A stretch of 64,000 nucleotides of DNA from an uncultured Pelagibacteraceae bacterium (GCA_902524545.1 CABZDW010000002.1:56748-120747); one strand, 5' to 3'. Counted from the first letter of the stretch, positions 33,666 to 43,257 are shown. The notes: generated by a model from the sequence alone, not told the origin. Translations and numbers: made by a program.

Positions 33666-34673
33666 ATGTCAGAGATTAGTGCAGTTTTAATCTCATCTTC
33701 GATATGTTTAATTATCAATTATATCTCAATAAAATACAATTATCTAATAGATGAAAAGTTTTTTCCCCATAAATTATTTGTAAGTAAAAATTCTGTACCC
33801 ATAACTGGTGGTTTAATATTTGTATTAAGCACACTTTTGTTGTTGAGATTTGAGAATAACTTTAATTACATAATATACTTAATTTTCTTTGTTGGAATTT
33901 TATCTGACCTAAATATCTTAAAATCGCCATACAAAAGATTTATTTTACAAATTACTATTATAATAGCTTTAGCTTTTTTAAGTAAAAATTTTATATTATC
34001 TATAAGAATTCCATTATTTGATCATTTACTGACATACACATTTTTTAAGTACTTTTTTGTTGTCTTCTGTTTGTTAATATTAATTAATGGATCAAATTTT
34101 ATAGATGGTGTTAACACATTATTAATTGGATATTTTATATCTTTAATTTTGATAGTAATTATTTTGATTAATCAAAACAGTTTTGACTTTGAAATTCAAA
34201 ATCTTAAGATAATTTTTACTGTTCTTCTAGTTTTATTTATTTTTAATCTTTTTGAAAAGTTTTTTTGTGGAGATAGTGGCTCCTATGTAATATCATTGAT
34301 TGTAGGATATTACTTAATAGAATTATCAAACTTAAGCCTGATTATTTCACCATATTTTATCGCTTGTTTATTATGGTACCCTGCTTACGAGTGTTTATTT
34401 TCAATGATAAGAAAAAAAATTAAAAAATCAAAAATGACTAGTCCAGATAACAATCACCTACATCAACTTTTATTCATTTTTTTTAAGAAAAAAATGAATT
34501 TTGAAAGGTGGATTATCAGTTCTTTAACAGGGGTATCAATTAATACTTACAATTTAATTATTTTTTTTATAGCTTTAAAAAATGTTTCTCAAACAAAGAC
34601 TTTAATATTCATCATAATACTAAATATTATTTTATATAATGTCATATATTTTTTTTTAAAAAGGGAAAATTAG
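33666..34673 (+). CDS. WecA/MraY-like polyprenyl-phosphate sugar-1-phosphate transferase
   Basis: A 335-aa integral membrane protein of the GT4 MraY/WecA/TagO family, which starts glycan assembly by transferring a sugar-1-phosphate to undecaprenyl phosphate. About ten hydrophobic segments are visible. Conserved cytoplasmic motifs include NGSNFIDGVNTL, FCGDSGSYVI (the aspartate-rich DGDSG-like site) and PDNNHLHQLLF (the HxH metal motif). It is likely the initiating enzyme for the glycan made by this island. Its end overlaps the convergent O-antigen ligase/polymerase gene by 32 bases. Confidence 0.83.
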   Translation: MSEISAVLISSSICLIINYISIKYNYLIDEKFFPHKLFVSKNSVPITGGLIFVLSTLLLLRFENNFNYIIYLIFFVGILSDLNILKSPYKRFILQITIIIALAFLSKNFILSIRIPLFDHLLTYTFFKYFFVVFCLLILINGSNFIDGVNTLLIGYFISLILIVIILINQNSFDFEIQNLKIIFTVLLVLFIFNLFEKFFCGDSGSYVISLIVGYYLIELSNLSLIISPYFIACLLWYPAYECLFSMIRKKIKKSKMTSPDNNHLHQLLFIFFKKKMNFERWIISSLTGVSINTYNLIIFFIALKNVSQTKTLIFIIILNIILYNVIYFFLKREN

Positions 34674-36018
34674 CATTTATATTTTTTAAATTGGCAAGTC
34701 CTAAAAAAAACCAAAATAAAAGGCCATTAAATGTCGATAGTAAACTTCCACTTGGTAAAACTGGAATTAAAAAGATGAGCAAATAAAAATTTAAAGTAAT
34801 TTTAAAAATATTTTTTTCTTTTAATTCATTAAAAAATTTTTCTTTAAAATAGAAAAATAAAAATAAAATAAAAATAACGTATCCAATGACACCTTGCTCT
34901 GACAATAATTCAAAATGTATTTGATGTGGATGTGTTGAGCATCTTTGATGTGTAAATTTAAGTTTTTCATTAAAATATCTCTTATCATGACACTCAAATC
35001 TAAAATTTTTATTTCCAATACCATTTACTTTATTATTTTTAAAAATTTCAATTGCAGTATCATAATGGGCAAAATACTTTATATTTTCAAATCGTTGAGA
35101 AAAAGTTTTGGGGTTTTCTACATTTAAAATTCTATAAAAAAACTCTGTTTGTTTTAAAAGAACAGTTGGAAAAATGAAAAATAAAGATATCGTAAAGAAG
35201 ATTGTAAATATTAGTAAATAAAGTTTTTTTATGAATAGTTTTCTTTCCTCTATAAAATAAATAATTAATAAAAAAAGTAAGGTTGATTTTATAAAAGCTG
35301 ATCTTTCTCCAGTTACAAGAATACTTAAGAAAATGAGTATTAATATTATATTAAGAGTTAAAATATATATTTTAGTATTTTTGATTTGTAAGAAAAAAAC
35401 CGTAGTTACAAATCCAAAACTAAAAAGAAAAGTTCCGACTACATTTTCATCGTAAAAAAAACTTGTTATTCTTGTTCCATCTAAACTTCTGAAGCCAAAT
35501 AAGTTTGTCCCACTATATTTTTCAAAAAAAATGTCTACTATAATTATGAGGATTATGAGTAACCAGAATTTGAAAATTTTTTCTAATATTTCTTTTTTAT
35601 CTATCAGCATAGGAATACCTATAAACAGCGTTAGAAATTTTAAAAAAAATAAAGATCGTATAACTCCATCGTAACCAAATGATGGATTTATCAAGTAATT
35701 AATTAATGAATTTATACAAATATATAGATAAAATAAAAAAAGTATTATGAAGTGTTTATTTTTTAGCCAAGTGAAATTTCTAGTTTCAAAGACTTTTAGG
35801 ATGAATAAAAAAAAAATACAAAGTAAATAAAAATTTGTAAAAAAGTTTCCAATAATTACTGCTACAGGAAGTGTAGCAAAAAGAATAATTGCAAAGTTAT
35901 CCTTTATATCTAATTTTTTTGATATCATTATAAGAAATTCTTGATTATTTTTATATTGATTTTTAATTTTTACAACAAAGTTTATTTGATGTAAAAGTTG
36001 TTGATAATTATTTGTCAA
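34642..36018 (-). CDS. O-antigen ligase/polymerase family membrane protein
   Basis: A 458-aa polytopic protein of the Wzy/WaaL family (PF04932), which polymerises or ligates glycan chains in the periplasm. Its long periplasmic loop between late transmembrane segments holds NGIGNKNFRFECH and CSTHPHQIHFELLSEQGVIG, the HPH-x-x-E motif of the family. Around ten hydrophobic segments flank it. The first residues may begin later, at the methionine of MISKKLD. It faces the WecA-like gene tail-to-tail with a 32-base overlap. Confidence 0.82.
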   Translation of the reverse strand: MTNNYQQLLHQINFVVKIKNQYKNNQEFLIMISKKLDIKDNFAIILFATLPVAVIIGNFFTNFYLLCIFFLFILKVFETRNFTWLKNKHFIILFLFYLYICINSLINYLINPSFGYDGVIRSLFFLKFLTLFIGIPMLIDKKEILEKIFKFWLLIILIIIVDIFFEKYSGTNLFGFRSLDGTRITSFFYDENVVGTFLFSFGFVTTVFFLQIKNTKIYILTLNIILILIFLSILVTGERSAFIKSTLLFLLIIYFIEERKLFIKKLYLLIFTIFFTISLFFIFPTVLLKQTEFFYRILNVENPKTFSQRFENIKYFAHYDTAIEIFKNNKVNGIGNKNFRFECHDKRYFNEKLKFTHQRCSTHPHQIHFELLSEQGVIGYVIFILFLFFYFKEKFFNELKEKNIFKITLNFYLLIFLIPVLPSGSLLSTFNGLLFWFFLGLANLKNINANFPFLKKNI

Positions 36019-36103
36019 TTATGAGACTTAAAAAAATAATATTAAGAAAATTTAAGTTAATCTAAGTTTTTTTTTAGATTGATACAATTTAGTTAAATTT
36101 TAA

Positions 36104-37759
36104 ATGATAAATTTACCGATACTCTTCTTTGGTTATTCAATTATTTTATTTTCAATTATTGGTTTTGGATATTTGTCCTCTAAACTTTTATCTAAAAGAT
36201 TATCTCTTGGAGAATTAGGTTTAAGTGGAATTTTATTCATGACAATTTTATCATATATAACCAATCTATTTGTCCCTCATGACTTTGTTCATAACTCTAT
36301 TTTTTTAATAATAGGCTTATTTGCCTTTTTTTTTATATCAAAAAAAAAATTATTTAAAAAAAAAATAAAACTAATTTTATTGGTTTCGTCAGTATTATTT
36401 ATCGGAATTATAATGTATAAGTCTCATGACGATTTTTTTTATTATCACCTTCCTTATACAATTTCTTTAATTGAATTTAAAAAAATATTTGGTTTAGGTA
36501 ATTTAGAACATGGATTTCGAACCCCATCTTCTATATTTTATTTTAATTCATTATTTTATCTCCCAATTTTGGAAAAATCATTGATAAATAGTGGTAGTAT
36601 ATTTTTTTTAATTTTTTCTAATATATTCTTTATTCAAAAAATATTTAATCAATTAAAAAATAAGAATTATAACTTTATATTAGTATTATCTCTATTTTCA
36701 TTGTTATTCATAAATACAATTTTTTATAGACTAGCTGAACACGGAACTGACAGATCAGCATTAATTCTTATTTTTATCTTAGCCATTTATTATCTCGAGG
36801 GCACAAATAGAAAATTAACCAAAACAAATTTTAAGTATTGTTATGAAAAAATGTTAATTATAATACTTCTTATAATTTCACTAAAAAGTTTTTATCTTAT
36901 TTATACAATCTTCGTATTCATTTTATTTTTTCAGTTTAGAAAAGTTTTTTTTAAAGAAAAATTTTATAAGAAAATTTTTTTTAATCTGACAAGTTACTAT
37001 TTTTTATTTGGAACTAGCATTTTTATATTTACAATTTTTTCAAATACTGGTTGTTTGATATATCCCGCTAGTTTTACTTGCATAGAGACATTTTCTTGGT
37101 CAATACCAAAAAAAGAGGTAATAGAGATGAAAACTTGGTATGAACTCTGGTCTAAAGCAGGAGCAAGTCCAACATATCGAGTAGATGAGGTTGAGATTTA
37201 TTTATCCAGTTTTAATTGGGTTCCTAACTGGATAGAAAACCATTTTTTCACCAAAATTTCGGATTTTATATTATCTTTACTTTTGATTATAATAATTTCT
37301 TCAATTTTTTTAGTTAAATTTAAAAAAGTAAGATTAAAAAAAAAGAGTTTCTATTTATTTTATTTTGCAGTTTTACTTTTACTTTTTGAGTGGTTTTTAA
37401 ATCATCCTGCTTTAAGATATGGTGGTTTTTCACTTATCGCATTATCTATTTTTGTACCTTTAAGTATATTTATTGAGAATAGGCTTAATTCAAACTTTAA
37501 ATTAAAAAAAAAGATAACTTTTTTAATATTTATATCTTTTATAATTTTCTCACTCAAAAACATTGATAGAATCTTTAAGGAGACTGATAAGTATAACTAC
37601 AATCCTCTCGTCAACGCACATTACTTTATAGATGACAATACTAACTATTTTTATGAATTAATATTAAAAGCAGAAAAAAAAAGAGATATAGATGGAAATA
37701 AATTCTATATTGTTTTAGATAAAAATTTAATTAAAAAGATCCAATTAATAAATGAATAA
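36104..37759 (+). CDS. Polytopic membrane protein, LIC_10190-like (possible GT-C fold)
   Basis: A 551-aa protein with about 11 hydrophobic segments. Near residue 110 it has KSHDDFFYYHLPYTISL, an acidic DD motif in the first large periplasmic loop as in GT-C transferases, followed by HGFRTPSSIFYFNS. Similar proteins carry the informal name LIC_10190 family. It resembles oligosaccharyltransferase-like or lipid-linked-sugar transferases. No second motif lets me fix a function. The following epimerase gene overlaps by 8 bases. Confidence 0.6.
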   Translation: MINLPILFFGYSIILFSIIGFGYLSSKLLSKRLSLGELGLSGILFMTILSYITNLFVPHDFVHNSIFLIIGLFAFFFISKKKLFKKKIKLILLVSSVLFIGIIMYKSHDDFFYYHLPYTISLIEFKKIFGLGNLEHGFRTPSSIFYFNSLFYLPILEKSLINSGSIFFLIFSNIFFIQKIFNQLKNKNYNFILVLSLFSLLFINTIFYRLAEHGTDRSALILIFILAIYYLEGTNRKLTKTNFKYCYEKMLIIILLIISLKSFYLIYTIFVFILFFQFRKVFFKEKFYKKIFFNLTSYYFLFGTSIFIFTIFSNTGCLIYPASFTCIETFSWSIPKKEVIEMKTWYELWSKAGASPTYRVDEVEIYLSSFNWVPNWIENHFFTKISDFILSLLLIIIISSIFLVKFKKVRLKKKSFYLFYFAVLLLLFEWFLNHPALRYGGFSLIALSIFVPLSIFIENRLNSNFKLKKKITFLIFISFIIFSLKNIDRIFKETDKYNYNPLVNAHYFIDDNTNYFYELILKAEKKRDIDGNKFYIVLDKNLIKKIQLINE

Positions 37760-38639
37760 TAAAATTATTGTAGTAACTGGTGGAGCGGGTTTTGTTGGTG
37801 GAAATTTAATAGAAAAACTTTTAAGGGATACAAAATATAAAATTATAAGTGTTGATAATTACAGCTCTGGTTCAATTAAAAATCATATTAAAGATAAAAG
37901 AGTAAGGTATATTAAAGATTCGACTTCAAAAATTTCAAAAACACTTAACAAATATAAATCTAAAATTCATTCAATTTTTCATTTTGGTGAATTCTCTAGA
38001 ATATATCAAAGTTTTTTAAAGATGGATGAATGTATTACTTCAAACTCAATAGGAACTCATGCTGTTTTTAATTTTTGTTTATCGAATAAAATCAAATTAG
38101 TTTATTCAGCTACTTCTGCCAGCATAGGAAATAAGGGACAAGATAAAAATTTATCACCATACGCTTTTACAAAAGCTAAAAATTTGGAAATGTTGGAAAA
38201 CTTGAAAAATTGGTTTAATTTTAAATATGAAATTTTGTATTTTTACAATGTGTATGGACCAAAACAAATATCTGATGGAAAAATGGCTACAGTAATTGGT
38301 ATTTTTGAAAATCAATTTAAAAATAATAGACCGTTAACAGTTGTAAAGCCTGGAAATCAATCTAGAAGATTCACTCACATTGATGATACAGTAGATGCTT
38401 GCTTTTATGCCTGGAAAAAAAATAAATGTAGGCACTACAGTATCTCAAATAAAAAAAGTTACACAATTTTACAAGTGGCTAAAATGTTTAATACAAAAAT
38501 TAAATTTTTACCTTCTAGAAAAGGTGAAAGATATGCATCTGCTTTAACAAATATGCATTTATCAAATAAAGTTTACAAGATATTTGGTAAAAGAAAGCTA
38601 AAAGATTACATCAAAATCATTATAAATAGTAAAAAATAA
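37752..38639 (+). CDS. NAD-dependent epimerase/dehydratase (UDP-glucose 4-epimerase-like)
   Basis: An extended SDR of 295 aa with VVTGGAGFVGGNLIEKLL, SIFHFGEFSRIYQSFLK (unusual in place of the hydrophobic helix), SATSAS, and SPYAFTKAKNLEML (Tyr/Lys pair). YNVYGPKQISDGKMATVIG and SRRFTHIDD follow in the sugar-epimerase order. The substrate-site signature is not diagnostic, so a UDP-sugar 4-epimerase or dehydratase remains a family-level call. It is the last gene of the island before the 5S rRNA, 45 bases away. Confidence 0.7.
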   Translation: MNNKIIVVTGGAGFVGGNLIEKLLRDTKYKIISVDNYSSGSIKNHIKDKRVRYIKDSTSKISKTLNKYKSKIHSIFHFGEFSRIYQSFLKMDECITSNSIGTHAVFNFCLSNKIKLVYSATSASIGNKGQDKNLSPYAFTKAKNLEMLENLKNWFNFKYEILYFYNVYGPKQISDGKMATVIGIFENQFKNNRPLTVVKPGNQSRRFTHIDDTVDACFYAWKKNKCRHYSISNKKSYTILQVAKMFNTKIKFLPSRKGERYASALTNMHLSNKVYKIFGKRKLKDYIKIIINSKK

Positions 38640-38651
38640 AGACTTAAGTAG

Positions 38652-38679
38652 TTTACATTAAACAAATTTTATGTATAAA
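38652..38679 (+). promoter_or_regulatory. Candidate promoter for 5S rRNA
   Basis: TTTACA (38652-38657) and TATAAA (38674-38679) are separated by 16 bases. The transcription start would be about 38685, the first base of the 5S rRNA. This fits the 5S standing alone, without a 16S-23S operon to read into it. Assignment is by consensus similarity only. Confidence 0.5.
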
Positions 38680-38684
38680 ACTCA

Positions 38685-38800
38685 TGCCGGTAATTATTGC
38701 GAAAGAGTTATACCCGATACCATTCCGAACTCGGAAGTCAAGCCTTTCTGCGCCGATGATACTTTGTCTTAAGACATGGGAGAGTAGGACGTTGCCGGCA
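38685..38800 (+). rRNA. rrf: 5S ribosomal RNA
   Basis: The stretch has the classic 5S landmarks: a closing stem TGCCGG (38685) pairing with CCGGCA (ending 38800), the CCCGATACCATTCCGAACTCGG region of loops B-C, and GGGAGAGTAGGACGTTGCCGG at the 3' end. Length is about 116 nt. No 16S or 23S gene is adjacent. It lies between the glycan island and rpmJ, which starts only 14 bases later. Confidence 0.95.
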
Positions 38801-38814
38801 TTTAATATTATATT

Positions 38815-38940
38815 ATGAAAATTAAAAGTTCATTAAAGTCATTAAAAAAAAGAGATTTAAATTCTAAATTAGTTAGAAGAAGAGGAAGAATTTATATAAT
38901 TAACAAAACTAATCCAAAATTTAAAGCAAGACAGAAATAA
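38815..38940 (+). CDS. rpmJ: 50S ribosomal protein L36
   Basis: A 41-aa basic protein beginning [14 protein letters not shown] and ending NPKFKARQK, with [14 protein letters not shown] in the middle, which is the short L36 pattern. There are no cysteines, so it is the zinc-free (C-) form. It starts 14 bases after the 5S rRNA, so the two may be co-transcribed. The gene is too short for many ORF callers. Confidence 0.93.
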   Translation: MKIKSSLKSLKKRDLNSKLVRRRGRIYIINKTNPKFKARQK

Positions 38941-38945
38941 TTCAT

Positions 38946-39056
38946 ATGGATAACGAAAATCACAGAAATACTTGGAACAATTTTACCAAATTTGTTCTGT
39001 GGGGAACTGTCGCTGTCATACTTGTATTAGTATTAATGGCAATTTTCTTATTGTAA
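38946..39056 (+). CDS. aa3-type cytochrome c oxidase subunit IV (short alphaproteobacterial type)
   Basis: A 36-aa protein MDNENHRNTWNNFTKFVLW followed by one transmembrane helix (GTVAVILVLVLMAIFLL). The short N-terminal H-x-x-TW-x-x-F-x-K motif and a single helix match the small bacterial subunit IV (PF07835-like) of aa3 cytochrome oxidase. It lies between rpmJ and pntAA. The assignment rests on a very short sequence and gene order, so it is less sure than the neighbours. Confidence 0.78.
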   Translation: MDNENHRNTWNNFTKFVLWGTVAVILVLVLMAIFLL

Positions 39057-39065
39057 AGTTCTTCT

Positions 39066-40154
39066 ATGAGAATTGGATCTGTTTTAGAAAATCAAGACAT
39101 TGAAAAAAGAATATCTATAACTCCTGATGTAATAAAAAAATATACCTCGTTAGGATTTGAAATCTTTATAAGTGAAAATTATGGTAATCATATTGGAATT
39201 AGCGATAATGAATACTCAAAATTAGGTGTAAAAATTTCTAAAGATGAAAAAGAAATTATAAGTTCATCAGATATTGTCGTTCAGTTAGGAATGCTTCCAG
39301 AGGATAAAATCTCAATAATAAAAGAAAACCAAATATTGATTGGAGTTTTAAATCCATATGATAATAAAGATAAGTTAGAAAGCTTAGCCAAAAAGAAAAT
39401 TAATCTCTTCTCTTTGGAGTTACTCCCGAGAATTACAAGAGCTCAATCTATGGACATATTATCGTCTCAAGCAAATTTAGCTGGATATAAAGCTGTAATT
39501 GAGTCTTTTGCAAACTTTGAAAAAGCGATACCAATGATGATGACAGCAGCTGGCACAATTCCTGCTGCTAAAGTCTTAGTTGTAGGTGCGGGAGTTGCTG
39601 GACTTCAGGCTATTGCAACAGCCAAGAGAATGGGTGCAATAGTATTTGCTACTGATGTTAGGATGGCCTCGAAAGAACAAGTTGAAAGTTTAGGTGGTAA
39701 ATTCTTGACGGTTGAGGGATCCGAAAATCTTGAAACTGAAGGTGGCTATGCAAAAGAGGCTTCTGAGGATTTTAAACGTAAACAAGAAGAACTATTATCT
39801 GAAACCTTAAAAAAGATTGATATAGTAATTTGCACAGCTTTAATTCCAGGAAAAAAAGCTCCATTGATAATTAAAGATAATATGATTAATAATATGCAAT
39901 CTGGTTCAGTAATTTATGATTTAGCAGCAATTCAAGGTGGAAATAGTGCGTTTACAGAAGTGAACAAAACCATTGAAAAAAATGGTGTTAAAATAATGGG
40001 AGAAAGTAATATTCTTAACAAATTACCAATTTCGGCATCTAGTTTATATGCAAAAAATGTGTTTAATTTTGTAGATAATTTATTTGATAAAAAAAATAAA
40101 AAAATAAACATAAATTTAGAGGATGAAATAATAGAAAAAACATTAATTAAATAA
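39066..40154 (+). CDS. pntAA: NAD(P) transhydrogenase, alpha subunit part 1
   Basis: The NAD(H)-binding domain I of the proton-pumping transhydrogenase, 362 aa. MRIGSVLENQDIEKRISITPDV and the alanine-dehydrogenase-like core with VVGAGVAGLQAIATAKRMGA (Rossmann loop near residues 171-190), LSSQANLAGYKAV and ALIPGKKAPLI are visible. The alpha chain is split in two here (part 2 follows 1 base later), as usual in alphaproteobacteria. It couples inner-membrane proton flow to NADPH formation. Confidence 0.93.
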   Translation: MRIGSVLENQDIEKRISITPDVIKKYTSLGFEIFISENYGNHIGISDNEYSKLGVKISKDEKEIISSSDIVVQLGMLPEDKISIIKENQILIGVLNPYDNKDKLESLAKKKINLFSLELLPRITRAQSMDILSSQANLAGYKAVIESFANFEKAIPMMMTAAGTIPAAKVLVVGAGVAGLQAIATAKRMGAIVFATDVRMASKEQVESLGGKFLTVEGSENLETEGGYAKEASEDFKRKQEELLSETLKKIDIVICTALIPGKKAPLIIKDNMINNMQSGSVIYDLAAIQGGNSAFTEVNKTIEKNGVKIMGESNILNKLPISASSLYAKNVFNFVDNLFDKKNKKININLEDEIIEKTLIK

Positions 40155-40155
40155 T

Positions 40156-40464
40156 ATGGAAATAGACCCTTTAATTTTTAGATTAAGCATATTTATTTTA
40201 TCTATATTTGTTGGATATTATGTTGTTTGGAGTGTGACACCGTCCTTGCATACACCTTTAATGTCAGTTACTAACGCTATTTCATCTGTAATTATTGTTG
40301 GAGCCATAATTGCAGGATTATCTGGAAATTCAGATAGTATATTTAATATTTCAAGTATTTTTGGGTTTTTAGCAATAGCTTTAGCTGCAATAAATATTTT
40401 CGGGGGATTTCTAGTAACTCAAAGGATGTTAGCAATGTATAAAAAAAAGAAAAAGGATAAATAA
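40156..40464 (+). CDS. pntAB: NAD(P) transhydrogenase, alpha subunit part 2
   Basis: The 102-aa membrane part of the transhydrogenase alpha chain, with three or four hydrophobic helices (FRLSIFILSIFVGYYVVW, NAISSVIIVGAIIAGLSG, IFGFLAIALAAINIFGGFLVTQRML). The conserved TPSLHTPLMSVTNAISS region and RMLAMYKKK tail are typical. It starts 1 base after pntAA and 3 bases before pntB. Confidence 0.92.
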   Translation: MEIDPLIFRLSIFILSIFVGYYVVWSVTPSLHTPLMSVTNAISSVIIVGAIIAGLSGNSDSIFNISSIFGFLAIALAAINIFGGFLVTQRMLAMYKKKKKDK

Positions 40465-40467
40465 ATA

Positions 40468-41865
40468 GTGATATCAGCAAATTTATCAGCAATTTTTTAT
40501 TTAATTTCGGGAGTCCTTTTTATTTTGGCATTAAGAGGATTGTCCTCACCAGAAACTTCAAGGCAGGGTAACTTATTTGGAATTTTAGGAATGATTATTG
40601 CAATTACAGTAACATTTTTATCAATAGGAAATTTTTCAACAGGTTTTATTTTTGTCTTAATATTTATTTTGTTAGGTGGTTCGATTGGAGCATTTATAGC
40701 CTACAGAATACCAATGACCGCAATGCCAGAACTTGTTGCTGGATTTCACAGTTTAGTAGGTTTGGCTGCAGTTTTTGTTGCAATTTCAGCTTTTTTAAAT
40801 CCCGAAGCATTTAATCTAGGAACAAAAGGAAATATTAAACTTGGTAGTTTAATTGAAATGTCAATTGGGGCAGCGGTTGGTGCAATAACTTTTTCTGGAT
40901 CAATAATTGCTTTTTTAAAACTTCAAGGAATTATGTCTGGCTCACCTATAGTATTTAAAGGTCAACATCCTTTAAATGCATTAATTCTTATTTCTATAAT
41001 TGTTTTAATTTATTTATTATGTAAATCACAAACATCTAATTTATTTTGGATATTATTAGCAGTTTCCTTTCTAATTGGATTTCTTTTAATTATTCCAATT
41101 GGTGGCGCAGATATGCCGGTTGTTATCTCAATGTTAAATTCGTATTCAGGATGGGCAGCAGCTGGAATTGGATTTACTCTTGAGAATACTGCATTAATAA
41201 TCACAGGAGCACTAGTAGGTTCATCTGGAGCGATATTGTCTTACATAATGTGTAAAGGTATGAATCGCTCATTTTTTAACGTTATTTTAGGAGGATTCGG
41301 AGCAACAGATAGTAATACCAATTCATCAAATAAAGAGCAAAAACCAGTGAAAAGTGGTAATGCTGATGACGCAGCATTTTTAATGAAAAATGCCTCATCT
41401 GTAATAATTGTTCCTGGGTATGGAATGGCAGTAGCCCAAGCTCAACATGCTTTAAGAGAAATGGTTGATACATTAAAAAAAAATGACATTAAAGTTTCAT
41501 ATGCGATTCATCCAGTTGCAGGTAGGATGCCTGGACATATGAATGTTTTATTGGCTGAAGCAAATGTTCCATATGATGAAGTTTTTGAATTAGAGGAAAT
41601 TAATAACGATTTTGCCAATGCAGATGTAGCCTTTGTAATTGGTGCTAATGACGTAACAAATCCAGTTGCTAAAACAGATCCTCAAAGTCCAATTTATGGA
41701 ATGCCTGTATTAGATGTAGAGAAATGTAAATCAGTTTTATTTGTAAAAAGAAGTCTCTCACCAGGGTACGCAGGAATTGATAATGATTTATTTTATAAAG
41801 AAAATACGCTTATGTTATTTGCTGATGCAAAAAAAATGACAGAGGATATTACTAAAAATTTATAA
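40468..41865 (+). CDS. pntB: NAD(P) transhydrogenase, beta subunit
   Basis: The 465-aa beta subunit with a GTG start, an N-terminal membrane domain of about nine helices and a C-terminal NADP(H)-binding domain III. PMTAMPELVAGFHSLVGLAA, SGSIIAFLKLQG and GQHPLNA mark the proton channel side. VIIVPGYGMAVAQAQHALREM and HPVAGRMPGHMNVLLAEA are the NADP site. The family C-terminus KSVLFVKRSLSPGYAGIDNDLFY is intact. Together with pntAA/AB it forms one operon. Confidence 0.94.
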   Translation: MISANLSAIFYLISGVLFILALRGLSSPETSRQGNLFGILGMIIAITVTFLSIGNFSTGFIFVLIFILLGGSIGAFIAYRIPMTAMPELVAGFHSLVGLAAVFVAISAFLNPEAFNLGTKGNIKLGSLIEMSIGAAVGAITFSGSIIAFLKLQGIMSGSPIVFKGQHPLNALILISIIVLIYLLCKSQTSNLFWILLAVSFLIGFLLIIPIGGADMPVVISMLNSYSGWAAAGIGFTLENTALIITGALVGSSGAILSYIMCKGMNRSFFNVILGGFGATDSNTNSSNKEQKPVKSGNADDAAFLMKNASSVIIVPGYGMAVAQAQHALREMVDTLKKNDIKVSYAIHPVAGRMPGHMNVLLAEANVPYDEVFELEEINNDFANADVAFVIGANDVTNPVAKTDPQSPIYGMPVLDVEKCKSVLFVKRSLSPGYAGIDNDLFYKENTLMLFADAKKMTEDITKNL

Positions 41866-41875
41866 TGAATTATTA

Positions 41876-42571
41876 ATGAACACAAAAATATTTTGTGATA
41901 TTGCAGATATAAATCAAATTAAGAGGTTTGAGAAAAAAAAAATTGTTAAAGGTTTCACAACCAACCCAAGTCTCATGAGACTAGCAGGTGCAAAAAATTA
42001 TCAAAACTATTCCAAAAAAATATTAAAAGTTTGCAATAAACCCATTTCATTTGAGGTTTTTGGTGATGATTATAATTCCATAAGAAAACAAGCACTAACA
42101 ATAAATTCTTGGGGAAATAATGTTTATGTTAAAATACCAGTTGTTAACTCCAAAGGTATTTTTATGGGAAAAATTATTAAGGAATTAAATCATAATAACA
42201 TTAAATTAAATATAACTGCTGTGTATAACGCTAATCAGACTAAAAAAATTATAAAATGTGTAAATAAAAAATCTAAAGTAATAATTTCAATTTTTGCAGG
42301 AAGAGCTGCTGACACAGGAAAAGATCCAATACCAGAATTTAAAAAAAGTATTTTAATGTCAAAAAGTTTTAAAAATATTGAAATTTTATGGGCTAGTGTG
42401 AGAGAGCCTTATAATTATTTACAAGCAAAACAATTAGGTTGTCATATAATTACCGTGCCTCCAAAAATAATTGAAAAGATTGAAAAATTTGGAAAATCTT
42501 ATGAAGCTTTGACAATTGATACCGTGAGAACTTTTTTAATTGATAGCAAAAAATCTAAATTTAAACTTTAG
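41876..42571 (+). CDS. tal: Transaldolase/fructose-6-phosphate aldolase family protein
   Basis: A 231-aa TIM-barrel transaldolase of the small (TalC/FSA) type. IFCDIADINQIKRF, KGFTTNPSLM, NVYVKIPVVN with the Schiff-base lysine, KLNITAVYNANQ and VRTFLIDSK-like end match the family. It lies 10 bases after pntB and supplies sugar-phosphate interconversion. Transaldolase or F6P-aldolase activity cannot be told apart by sight. Its stop overlaps that of the convergent methyltransferase by 4 bases. Confidence 0.85.
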   Translation: MNTKIFCDIADINQIKRFEKKKIVKGFTTNPSLMRLAGAKNYQNYSKKILKVCNKPISFEVFGDDYNSIRKQALTINSWGNNVYVKIPVVNSKGIFMGKIIKELNHNNIKLNITAVYNANQTKKIIKCVNKKSKVIISIFAGRAADTGKDPIPEFKKSILMSKSFKNIEILWASVREPYNYLQAKQLGCHIITVPPKIIEKIEKFGKSYEALTIDTVRTFLIDSKKSKFKL

Positions 42572-43257
42572 ACTTTATAAATTTGAACATTATAGAATAG
42601 ATTCAAATCTGGCGATTTAATTTTAAGTGGAAGAAAATCTTCGTTAATTGAGTCTTTAAAATGAAATCGAATAATCGATCGTAAGTTGAAAACAGAATTT
42701 ATATGTTCTGTAGCATTTATATATTCATATTCTTCTCCTGAAATATTATATGTTTTTTTTATTGAAAATAATTTTATCATCAATCTTCCAAATCGCCATG
42801 CAAACCCAGGATCCGTTGGTAATGCTATTGACAAGACACCACCTTTTTTTAATTTACTCATCATCTCAAAAATAAAATCCTCAGGATTTAAAATATGTTC
42901 TAAGCAATGTGAAATTATTATCCTATCAAAACAATCATTATCATAGGGCAATTTACGTCCATCATATTTTTTAAATCTTATCTTTGAATTTTTTTCGCTT
43001 TTATAAATTTCGTCCGCATAATCAGATGTATCTACAATATGATATTCATTATAATCATGTGAAAGATATTTAATATGAGGTGCGCTGCCAGCTCCAATCT
43101 CTAAAATTTTGTCATACGTGTCTTTTTTCTGAAAATTTTCAAGTTTTTTATGACAGTAGTTCATTAAGATCCCTAAAAAACCTGTGTAGAGATGGGAATT
43201 ATATTTTTTATCTAGATCTCTAAATATTTCTTTTTTATACATATAATATAGTTGCAA
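42568..43257 (-). CDS. SAM-dependent methyltransferase
   Basis: A 229-aa class I methyltransferase with motif I ILEIGAGSAPHIKYL, DTSDYADEI, DNDCFDRIIISHCLEHILNP and MMSKLKKGGVLSIALPTD, which is the Methyltransf_11 order. This gene starts the second accessory block after the core pnt/tal genes. It is divergent from the large membrane protein (31 bases between starts) and convergent with tal. The acceptor, likely a sugar or lipid, is not known. Confidence 0.75.
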   Translation of the reverse strand: MQLYYMYKKEIFRDLDKKYNSHLYTGFLGILMNYCHKKLENFQKKDTYDKILEIGAGSAPHIKYLSHDYNEYHIVDTSDYADEIYKSEKNSKIRFKKYDGRKLPYDNDCFDRIIISHCLEHILNPEDFIFEMMSKLKKGGVLSIALPTDPGFAWRFGRLMIKLFSIKKTYNISGEEYEYINATEHINSVFNLRSIIRFHFKDSINEDFLPLKIKSPDLNLFYNVQIYKV

